Positions 1 through 5,351 of a stretch of 6,976 nt of DNA are shown here, piece after piece. The stretch spans positions 1-6,976 of the forward strand of contig JANPBJ010000185.1 of NCBI GenBank assembly GCA_031430375.1, written 5' to 3'. Below the pieces are notes generated by a model. That model was not told the origin of the DNA, did not search any database, and saw nothing but the letters and a program-made list of their open reading frames with translations. Made by a program: the position numbers and the translations under genes. Source of the stretch: JAENVU01 sp031430375 (GTDB lineage Bacteria; Actinomycetota; Acidimicrobiia; IMCC26256; JAENVU01). The number at the start of each line of letters is the position of its first letter. Within the stretch, counting starts at the first letter, position 1.

Positions 1-66
1 GACACCGCCGGCGTCGCCAGCGATCGGATCATCATCGCAGCCATCAAGGACCGCCCGAAGCACTAG
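1..66 (+). CDS. C-terminal end of an unidentified upstream gene (partial)
   Basis: Frame 1 is open from the window edge to a TAG at 64-66 and gives 21 residues ending IAAIKDRPKH. The segment is too short to assign to a family and shows no recognisable motif. It is called coding because the frame is open from base 1, its codons are mostly GC-ending, and a strong hairpin that looks like a terminator begins 17 bp after the stop. The true start lies outside the window. Function unknown. Confidence 0.55.
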   Translation, partial: DTAGVASDRIIIAAIKDRPKH

Positions 67-82
67 CCCAATCACTGAGGGA

Positions 83-114
83 GGGGCGGTGTCCGAGAAA
101 TCGGGCACCGCCCC
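83..114 (+). terminator. Strong hairpin, probable terminator of the upstream gene
   Basis: Two 14-nt arms (83-96 and 101-114) enclose a GAAA loop (97-100). Thirteen positions are Watson-Crick pairs and the remaining one is a T:G (U:G in RNA) wobble, so the RNA stem is uninterrupted and GC-rich, closed by a GNRA-type tetraloop. No T-run follows, which is common for terminators in high-GC actinobacteria. It sits 17 bp after the upstream stop and ends 20 bp before the next start, which fits transcription termination between two independent genes. A regulatory stem is the alternative. Confidence 0.7.
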
Positions 115-120
115 ACTCGA

Positions 121-126
121 TAGCGT
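121..126 (+). promoter_or_regulatory. Candidate -10 element for a leaderless transporter mRNA
   Basis: TAGCGT matches the actinobacterial -10 pattern TANNNT and ends 8 nt before the ATG at 135. That spacing would put the transcription start at or next to the start codon. No Shine-Dalgarno sequence lies in front of the ATG, consistent with leaderless translation. No clear -35 hexamer was seen; the region where it would lie overlaps the hairpin at 83-114. Confidence 0.4.
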
Positions 127-134
127 TCGCGACC

Positions 135-1184
135 ATGCGACACCAACGGGGCGGATACAGCGTCGGGTTGACAGCCGCGGTGCTGTTCGGTGCCAGCGCA
201 CCTGCGTCGAAGGGCCTGCTCGACCACGTTGGTCCGCAGATGCTGGCCGGCCTGCTCTATCTCGGAGCGTTCCTAGCGGTCGCTCCGGTGGCGTGGCTGG
301 GCCGGAACCGCCATGCGGCGCGGTCCCGCCGCAGCGACTCGCGCCTCTTGGCGGGACTCGTGCTCTCCGGCGGGATCGTCGCTCCCGTGCTGCTGATGTT
401 CGGACTTGAACGGGTGAGTGGATTGACCGGGTCACTCCTGCTCAACCTTGAGGGACCGTTCACGCTCTTGGTCGGAGTCTTCGCGGCAAAGGAGTTCTTG
501 AGCGGGCGCTCGTGGGCCGGCGCCGCCACGGTCTTCATCGCGTCCACCGCTCTCACCGCTGAGGGCTCGACGGGTAGCGGCGATGCAGTCGGGTACATGC
601 TCATCGGAGCGGCCTGCCTCGGATGGGCAATCGACAACACCTTGACCCAACGACTCACCGTGAGAGACCCGTTCCAGATTGTCGCGGTGAAGGCCGGCAC
701 GGCCGCGTTGGTGAACGTCACCGTCGCTTTGGCGCGGGGCGAGAGGGTCGACGCATTGGCGCCAGTCGCCATCGCGCTGGTGGTCGGTGCCTTCGCTTAC
801 GGCGTCTCCATCTTGTTGGACGCGTACGCGCTTCGGATGCTTGGTGTTGCGCGTGAGTCAGCGATGTTCGCCACTGCTCCCTTTGCCGGCGCGCTGTTGG
901 CGGTTTCGCTACTCGGTGATTCCTGGAGCGGCTTCGAGATCGGAGCGGCGGTCGTGATGGCCATCGGCGTGGCCCTGATCATTGGGGACGAGCATTCACA
1001 CCGCCATGTTCACGAGACCATCGAGCATGACCACCGCCACGTTCACGATGAGCACCACCACCATGAGCATCCGCCGGAGTTGGAGCCGACTGAACCCCAT
1101 AGCCATCCTCATCGGCATGAACCGCTGGCCCACGCGCACCCCCACGTCTCAGACGTTCATCACCGGCACCGACACTCCGACTGA
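135..1184 (+). CDS. EamA/DMT-family membrane transporter with histidine-rich C-terminal tail
   Basis: A 349-residue integral membrane protein. Residues about 8-284 form two EamA-like halves with roughly ten hydrophobic segments (for example near 8-28, 35-55, 71-90, 98-116, 126-141, 151-168, 181-200, 208-228, 243-260, 266-284). The second half begins around GDAVGYMLIGAACLGWAIDN (149-168). The family exports or imports small metabolites; substrate cannot be assigned. Family members are usually about 280-300 residues. The extra length here is a cytoplasmic-looking tail, residues 285-349, with 24 His in 65 positions, ending in a HxHPHxxDxHHRHRH-like segment that I recall from other DMT transporters with His-rich ends. 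Metal binding or sensing by the tail is inference. ATG 135 was chosen because it precedes the first helix and follows a -10-like hexamer; TTG 168 is the alternative. It has its own terminator-like hairpin downstream and seems monocistronic. Confidence 0.85.
   Translation: MRHQRGGYSVGLTAAVLFGASAPASKGLLDHVGPQMLAGLLYLGAFLAVAPVAWLGRNRHAARSRRSDSRLLAGLVLSGGIVAPVLLMFGLERVSGLTGSLLLNLEGPFTLLVGVFAAKEFLSGRSWAGAATVFIASTALTAEGSTGSGDAVGYMLIGAACLGWAIDNTLTQRLTVRDPFQIVAVKAGTAALVNVTVALARGERVDALAPVAIALVVGAFAYGVSILLDAYALRMLGVARESAMFATAPFAGALLAVSLLGDSWSGFEIGAAVVMAIGVALIIGDEHSHRHVHETIEHDHRHVHDEHHHHEHPPELEPTEPHSHPHRHEPLAHAHPHVSDVHHRHRHSD
987..1181 (+). other. Histidine-rich tail-coding segment of the transporter
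   Basis: These 65 codons (residues 285-349) encode 24 histidines, mostly as HxH pairs and one HHHH run, interleaved with Asp and Glu in the first half and Pro in the second. Such composition is typical of Zn, Ni or Co binding tails. It follows directly on the last membrane segment (VALIIGDEH). The codons remain in frame to the stop, with no sign of a frameshift, so the tail is a genuine part of the protein. Confidence 0.75.
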
Positions 1185-1201
1185 CTCGACCGCGTTGTGT
1201 T

Positions 1202-1218
1202 GACCGCGGCGCGCGGTC
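1202..1218. terminator. Small GC hairpin between convergent genes, possible bidirectional terminator
   Basis: A perfect 7-bp inverted repeat, GACCGCG and CGCGGTC, around a 3-nt GCG loop lies in the 102-bp gap between the stops of the transporter (1184) and the leftward dehydrogenase (1287). No T-run follows on either strand. The position is right for a shared terminator, but such short GC palindromes occur by chance in DNA of this composition. Confidence 0.35.
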
Positions 1219-1286
1219 GGTGCTGGCCGAGACACCCGGTGCGGCCTGGTGCATGAGCCGAACGGCAGGTAGGCGCCAAGCGTGCG

Positions 1287-2495
1287 CTACGGCTTGCGGC
1301 TCGAGCGGAGGCGCAACGCTTTCTTGGCGATGATGTTCTTTTGGATCTCGGTGGCGCCGGCGCCGATCGAGGTGTAGCGCTGCCAGGAGTAGTTCCGGGC
1401 CCAGCGCCCGCCGTCGATGGCGTCGGGACCACCTTTGGCGAGGATTCCTGCCGGCCCGAGGAGGTCGACGGCGAGCTCCGCGAGGGTCTGCGCGATCGAT
1501 GACCACTGCAACTTCGCGAGGGGAACCTCGGGCCAGTTCGGCTGGCCCTTGCTGATCTTGGTGAGGGCTCGATAGTTGAGCAAGCGGGTGAGTTCGATCT
1601 CAGCGAAGGCGCGACCGATACGGTCCCGCAACACGGGATCTCGCAACGCGTCGGGATTGACCGACCGTGCCGCCGCGACCATGGCGCGCAGGTCGGCAGC
1701 CATGGTGATCGACAGACCGGCGGTTCCGACGCGCTCATGACCGAGCGTGCTCATTGCCACTTGCCAGCCTTCGCCTTCGCCGCCGAGCCGGTCCGCGAGC
1801 GGGATCAGCGCGTCGGTGAAGAACACCTCGTTCAGCATGGTGTCGCCGGTGATGTCACGAATGGGTCGACATTCGATACCGGGCGTTCGCATGTCGATGA
1901 TGAACGCAGTGATGCCCTCGTGCTTTGCGCCCCGTTCAAAGGCCGTTGGATCGGTACGCAGAAGGAACAGGCCCCACTGCGCGAGATGTGCGGAGGAAAT
2001 CCAGGTCTTCTGTCCATTGACCACATAGCCATCGCCGTCGGCAATCGCGAGTGTGCGCATGTTGGCGAGATCCGAACCGGCCTCAGGTTCGCTGAAGCCC
2101 TGACACCAGTGCTCCGCGGCCGAAAGGATCCCCGGGAGCCAGCGTTGCTGCTGTTGTTGGGTGCCCCATTGCAGGATCATCGGGCCGATCTGCCAGATGC
2201 CGTTTGCGTTGTAGACGCCGGGCGCCCGCACCCGCGCCATTTCCTCGGAGTAGATCGTGTTCTGCACGGGTGTGGCTTCGCGGCCGTGCCAGGCCCGCGG
2301 CCAGTTGATCGCAGCCCACTGCGCCTGGTCGAGCCGCGATTGCCAATCCTTGCGGCGCGCCTGGGTCCGTTCGAAAGAGTCGATCGCGGACCCGTGGTCG
2401 GTCCAGTGGGCGAGGAAGCGAGGGAGTTCGGCATCGAGCCACGAACGCAACTCATCGCGAAACGCGATGTCCGCATCGGTGAGTTCAAAGTCCAT
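1287..2495 (-). CDS. Acyl-CoA dehydrogenase, catalytic beta-type subunit (FadE17/FadE29-like)
   Basis: A 402-residue flavoprotein that would introduce a C2-C3 double bond in an acyl-CoA, reducing FAD. N-terminal helical domain about 1-125; middle beta domain with the signature CQGFSEPEAGSDLANMRT (131-148) and GYVVNGQKTWIS (156-167); C-terminal helical domain with WQRYTSIGAGATEIQKNI (371-388). The base seen in MCAD-type enzymes (YEGT motif) is replaced by Ala379. Instead Glu254, in LGHERVG, sits at the position used by isovaleryl-CoA dehydrogenase and by the catalytic subunit of mycobacterial alpha2-beta2 dehydrogenases. This suggests that it works with a second, non-catalytic subunit, presumably the divergent gene at 2522. 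The ATG at 2495 has no ribosome binding site; the MDFEL start is typical for the family. A Gln5 run (113-117) lies where homologues have a variable GTxxQKxR segment. Confidence 0.9.
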   Translation of the reverse strand: MDFELTDADIAFRDELRSWLDAELPRFLAHWTDHGSAIDSFERTQARRKDWQSRLDQAQWAAINWPRAWHGREATPVQNTIYSEEMARVRAPGVYNANGIWQIGPMILQWGTQQQQQRWLPGILSAAEHWCQGFSEPEAGSDLANMRTLAIADGDGYVVNGQKTWISSAHLAQWGLFLLRTDPTAFERGAKHEGITAFIIDMRTPGIECRPIRDITGDTMLNEVFFTDALIPLADRLGGEGEGWQVAMSTLGHERVGTAGLSITMAADLRAMVAAARSVNPDALRDPVLRDRIGRAFAEIELTRLLNYRALTKISKGQPNWPEVPLAKLQWSSIAQTLAELAVDLLGPAGILAKGGPDAIDGGRWARNYSWQRYTSIGAGATEIQKNIIAKKALRLRSSRKP

Positions 2496-2505
2496 ATTCG
2501 GATTC

Positions 2506-2515
2506 AGCCTAACGT
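2506..2515. promoter_or_regulatory. Overlapping divergent -10-like elements between the two dehydrogenase genes
   Basis: On the plus strand TAACGT (2510-2515) ends 6 nt before the GTG at 2522. On the minus strand TAGGCT (2511 down to 2506) ends 10 nt before the ATG at 2495. Both fit TANNNT and share the same TA step at 2510-2511, giving the symmetric pattern A-N3-TA-N3-T. The whole gap is 26 bp and contains no Shine-Dalgarno sequence for either gene, so leaderless or near-leaderless transcripts in both directions would be expected. Convincing -35 hexamers were not found. Confidence 0.45.
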
Positions 2516-2521
2516 CGGTCC

Positions 2522-3595
2522 GTGGATTTCGAATTCTCAGGCGTTCAGGATGCTTTGCGCGCGGCGGTCCGCTCGTTCATGGCCGACTGGTCGGCTCGAT
2601 CGGATGCGCGCGACGGGCTGAGTGCGGCCGATTGGGACGATCTCGTCGGACTGGGCTGGACCGGACTGTTGGTGCCCACGGAGTTCGGTGGCCTCGGCCT
2701 CGGGTTGGTCGACGCGGTGGTGGTGCTCGAGGAGATGGGACGCGTCGCGTTTCCGGGTCCCTACCTCGCGTCGGCGGTGATCGCGACGATCGCCGCGCGC
2801 CGACTCGGTCTCGACCACATGTTGTCGGAGCTCGCCGTCGGTGCGGTCGGTACCGTTGGTCTCGAGGAGTCGGGACATGGTGATCCGGTCGACCGTGTGC
2901 GCGCTCGGGCTCGGCGGCGCGGCGCGGAGTGGTTCGTGGCAGGCCAAAAGCCCATCCTGCTCAACGGGCCCGGTGCCGATTGGATCCTCGTGGTGGCGCG
3001 CACGCCTGACGGACTCCACACATTTCGGGTCACCAACACTGCGTGCGAAGCAGTAGCGGCCATCGATGCCACTCGTGAGGTGGGGCGACTCACCCTCGAC
3101 GGTGCCGCGGCGGAACCGGTTGGTCCCGACGGTGACCACACTGCGATTTGGCGCGCGATTGCTGACGACATTGCTGTCGCGTTCGCCGCTGAGCTCACGG
3201 GAGTCTGCGACGCATCCTTCGCAATGGCGATGGGTTATGCCGAGCACCGCGTGCAGTTCGACCAGCCGATTGCGGCCCACCAAGCGATTCAGCACAAACT
3301 CGTCGACATGCTGCACGCCACCGAACTCGGGCGAGTCGGCGTTCACTACGCGGCGTGGGCATCCGACGTGGGCGACGCCGACGCCGCCCGTGCCGCCTCG
3401 ATTGCCAAGGCGCAGATGGGGGAGGCGGGGGTGATGGTGACCTCGGAGAACATTCAGGTGCATGGCGCGGTGGGCTTTACCTGGGACTCGCGCGCCGGGG
3501 TGCTGTACCAACGCGCCAAACAGAACGACGTGCTCGGCGGCAGCGCCGGCTGGCATCGCCAACGCATCGCGGACCTGGTGTTGGACGCGGTATAG
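2522..3595 (+). CDS. Acyl-CoA dehydrogenase-like, non-catalytic alpha-type subunit (FadE18/FadE28-like)
   Basis: A 357-residue member of the acyl-CoA dehydrogenase family, shorter than the usual 380-400, as is typical of alpha subunits of heteromeric enzymes. Recognisable parts are GLGWTGLLVPTEFGGLGLGL (43-62) in the N-domain, a degenerate middle domain without the usual G-(F/L)-T-E-P-x-x-G-S-D segment, and a C-domain with YAEHRVQFDQPIAAHQAIQH (239-258) and QVHGAVGFTWD (312-322). Arg243 and the HGAVGFTW segment match the FAD-contacting positions of the family. Neither of the two known catalytic Glu positions is filled: Ile217 replaces the IVD-type Glu and Gly339 the MCAD-type Glu. It is therefore probably the cofactor-contributing partner of the dehydrogenase on the opposite strand. 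GTG 2522 is preferred because it gives the usual MDFEFS start and lies 6 nt after a -10-like hexamer. Confidence 0.88.
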   Translation: MDFEFSGVQDALRAAVRSFMADWSARSDARDGLSAADWDDLVGLGWTGLLVPTEFGGLGLGLVDAVVVLEEMGRVAFPGPYLASAVIATIAARRLGLDHMLSELAVGAVGTVGLEESGHGDPVDRVRARARRRGAEWFVAGQKPILLNGPGADWILVVARTPDGLHTFRVTNTACEAVAAIDATREVGRLTLDGAAAEPVGPDGDHTAIWRAIADDIAVAFAAELTGVCDASFAMAMGYAEHRVQFDQPIAAHQAIQHKLVDMLHATELGRVGVHYAAWASDVGDADAARAASIAKAQMGEAGVMVTSENIQVHGAVGFTWDSRAGVLYQRAKQNDVLGGSAGWHRQRIADLVLDAV

Positions 3596-3597
3596 CG

Positions 3598-5274
3598 GTG
3601 CCCGACTTCACCACGGTCGAAGCCGCAGTGCGCCAACACGTGCACGCAGGCGATTCACTTCATCTCGTCGTCGGCCACAGCCGTTGGAGCGCTGCCGCTC
3701 GTGAGGTGGTACGCCAATGGTGGGAGCGGGACCCGCAGTTCACGCTGGTCATGCTCAGCCTCTCGAGTCTCGGCGCGCTGTTCTTTCGCGGTGGACTGGT
3801 GAAGCAGGTGGTCACCGGGTACTCGGGCGACACGTTTCCCAACTTCACCCCGAACCCGTGGTTTCAGCGCGGATACACCTCGGGCGCCGTTGGGGTCGAG
3901 CACTGGTCGTTTCTCGCGTTTGCCCAACGGCTCGAAGCCGGCGCCCGCGGATTGCCCGCCATCGCCACTCGCTCGATTGCCGGCTCGTCGATGGCCGCCA
4001 ATGAGGGATACACGCAGGTCGAGACTCCGTTCGGTGAGGTTGGATTGCTGGCACCGCTCCAAGCCGACGTTGCGATCCTGCACGCCCCGATCGCAGACCG
4101 CGCCGGGAACATCGCGGTCGCGCCGCCACTTCTGGAAGGGGTGTGGGGCGCGCTCGGTGCGCGCCGAGGTGCGATCGTGACGGTGGAGCGGGTGGTCGAC
4201 GACCTGCGCGGGTTCTCCGACCAAGTTCGCATCCCGGCGCACCCGGTGCTGGCCGTGTGTGAGGTGGCGATGGGAGCGCATCCCGGCGGACTGTTTGCTC
4301 GCGGTCTACCGGTGGACGGCTACGGCGAGGACTACGACTTCTGGGTCGAAGCTCGGGCAGCCTGTCGCCGTGACGACTACGACGAGTGGATCCGTCATTG
4401 GGTGCTCGAACCGAATGATCAGGCGGAGTACCTCGAGCGACTCGGTGTCGGGCGGGTCGCCGCGTTGCGCGCCAAATCCGACCCGGCCGAGCACGCCCGC
4501 CGTGCGGCAATCGCAACGCCGGACCGCACTGCGCCGCCGAATGCTTGGGAGTGTGCAGCTGTCTATGCGGCCCGCCACCTTGCCGGTCGCGTGCTCGCGC
4601 TCGCTGCCGACGCCGTCCTCGCCGGCGCCGGCGTGGCCAATCTCGCCGCGTGGTTGGGCGTGCAACACGCACGCGCTCGCGGCGCCGAGGTGCAGCTCAC
4701 CGCGGAGATCGGACTGTGGGGTTACGAGCCGATGCTCGGCGATCCATTCGTGTTGAACCACGGCAACTTCCCGACGGCAACGATGCTCGGTGATGCGGAG
4801 ATGGTGCTCGGCGCGCTGGTGGGCGGCACGGGTACCACCACCATCGGTTGTCTCGGTGGCGCACAGATTGATCGTGCGGGCAACATCAACTCCACGTTGA
4901 TTCCCGACGGTCCGTTCCTCGTAGGGTCCGGTGGCGGAAACGACGTCGCAAGCGTCGCGACCGAGAATGTGGTGGTCGCGACGTTGACGCCCCCGCGGAC
5001 CCCGCTCGAATGCGGGTACATCACCTCGCCGGGCCACGCCGTCGCGGCGCTCGTGACCGATCTCGGGATACTCGAGAAGCGGGACGGAGTCTTGGTCCTG
5101 ACGGCAGTCGCGGCTGGGGAAGGTCCGGTCGACGCCCGGACTGCCCGTGCGGTCGCGGCGTGCGGCTGGGATCTCGAGGTGGCTTCAGATCTGGGCGAAC
5201 TGCCCGCGCCAACTGCTCCCGAGATCGCAGCGCTGCGGAGCTGGGATCCGCACGGTTGGTTTCTTCGCGGCTGA
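3598..5274 (+). CDS. Fused alpha-beta class I CoA-transferase family protein
   Basis: A 558-residue protein joining both CoA-transferase folds in one chain, similar in length to SCOT and YdiF, which are also fusions. The N-terminal half, about 1-300, resembles the alpha subunit (FFRGGLVKQVVTGYSGD at 62-78, GVEHWSFLAFAQRLEAG at 99-115). The C-terminal half, about 313-558, resembles the beta subunit (QLTAEIGLWGYEP 366-378, GGAQIDRAGNINST 420-433, GSGGGNDVAS 443-452). Glu370 lies where classical transferases have the catalytic Glu of the ENG motif. Glu101 lies in the segment where IpdA, the steroid ring-opening hydrolase subunit, has its proposed base. It could therefore transfer CoA between acids or hydrolyse a cyclic beta-keto-acyl-CoA; the sequence does not decide. 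GTG 3598 starts 2 nt after the dehydrogenase stop, implying cotranscription and coupled translation. The frame is open further upstream, but only as overlap with the preceding gene. Confidence 0.85.
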   Translation: MPDFTTVEAAVRQHVHAGDSLHLVVGHSRWSAAAREVVRQWWERDPQFTLVMLSLSSLGALFFRGGLVKQVVTGYSGDTFPNFTPNPWFQRGYTSGAVGVEHWSFLAFAQRLEAGARGLPAIATRSIAGSSMAANEGYTQVETPFGEVGLLAPLQADVAILHAPIADRAGNIAVAPPLLEGVWGALGARRGAIVTVERVVDDLRGFSDQVRIPAHPVLAVCEVAMGAHPGGLFARGLPVDGYGEDYDFWVEARAACRRDDYDEWIRHWVLEPNDQAEYLERLGVGRVAALRAKSDPAEHARRAAIATPDRTAPPNAWECAAVYAARHLAGRVLALAADAVLAGAGVANLAAWLGVQHARARGAEVQLTAEIGLWGYEPMLGDPFVLNHGNFPTATMLGDAEMVLGALVGGTGTTTIGCLGGAQIDRAGNINSTLIPDGPFLVGSGGGNDVASVATENVVVATLTPPRTPLECGYITSPGHAVAALVTDLGILEKRDGVLVLTAVAAGEGPVDARTARAVAACGWDLEVASDLGELPAPTAPEIAALRSWDPHGWFLRG

Positions 5275-5293
5275 TCGGCTCTGTATCGGAGGT

Positions 5294-5316
5294 CGCGCCG
5301 GTAGGCTTTCGGCGCG
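5294..5316 (+). other. 7-bp inverted repeat enclosing a -10-like hexamer
   Basis: CGCGCCG (5294-5300) and CGGCGCG (5310-5316) are perfectly complementary around a 9-nt loop. The loop contains TAGGCT (5302-5307). The element sits in the 77-bp spacer after the CoA-transferase stop. It may be a weak terminator or attenuator, or an operator around an internal promoter. There is no T-run after it. Confidence 0.4.
5302..5307 (+). promoter_or_regulatory. Candidate internal -10 element ahead of the carotenoid oxygenase
   Basis: TAGGCT is identical to the hexamer found upstream of the leftward dehydrogenase and fits TANNNT. It would give a leader of roughly 35-40 nt before the ATG at 5352, which is long enough to hold the ribosome binding site seen there. 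No clear -35 box. Tentative. Confidence 0.3.
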
Positions 5317-5339
5317 CTGCACCGCGAGGGACGAGCGCA

Positions 5340-5346
5340 GGGGGAG
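5340..5346 (+). promoter_or_regulatory. Ribosome binding site of the carotenoid oxygenase gene
   Basis: GGGGGAG with GGAG at 5343-5346 ends 5 nt before the ATG at 5352. It is the best Shine-Dalgarno sequence in the window and fixes this start, although the reading frame is open for more than 300 bases upstream. Confidence 0.7.
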
Positions 5347-5351
5347 TATCG

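Noticed and set aside
1271..1300. CAAGC/GCTTG inverted repeat near the end of the beta dehydrogenase gene
   Set aside because: Only a 5-bp stem with a 10-nt loop and partly inside the coding region; not above chance.
2142..2160. CAG/CAA-type run giving five glutamines in the beta dehydrogenase
   Set aside because: Very short, mixed codons, at a position that is variable and Q/K-rich in homologues; not a meaningful microsatellite.
2481..2536. Imperfect inverted repeat around the divergent gap (11 of 15 bases match between the first five codons of each gene)
   Set aside because: Explained by both proteins beginning with the family-typical MDFE start on opposite strands; not needed as an operator, and the match fades outside these codons.
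1737..2621. Rightward open frame of 294 codons opposite the beta dehydrogenase and running past its start
   Set aside because: It covers the GFSEPEAGSD-coding strand in antisense, shows no family resemblance, and would swallow the divergent promoter region.
2537..3562. Antisense open frame of 341 codons opposite the alpha dehydrogenase
   Set aside because: No recognisable motif, low-complexity shadow composition, and a clear acyl-CoA dehydrogenase-family protein on the other strand.
3355..3597. N-terminal extension of the CoA-transferase frame upstream of 3598
   Set aside because: It overlaps the conserved C-terminal part of the dehydrogenase in another frame and its translation is Arg/Gly-rich shadow sequence; homology begins at the GTG at 3598.
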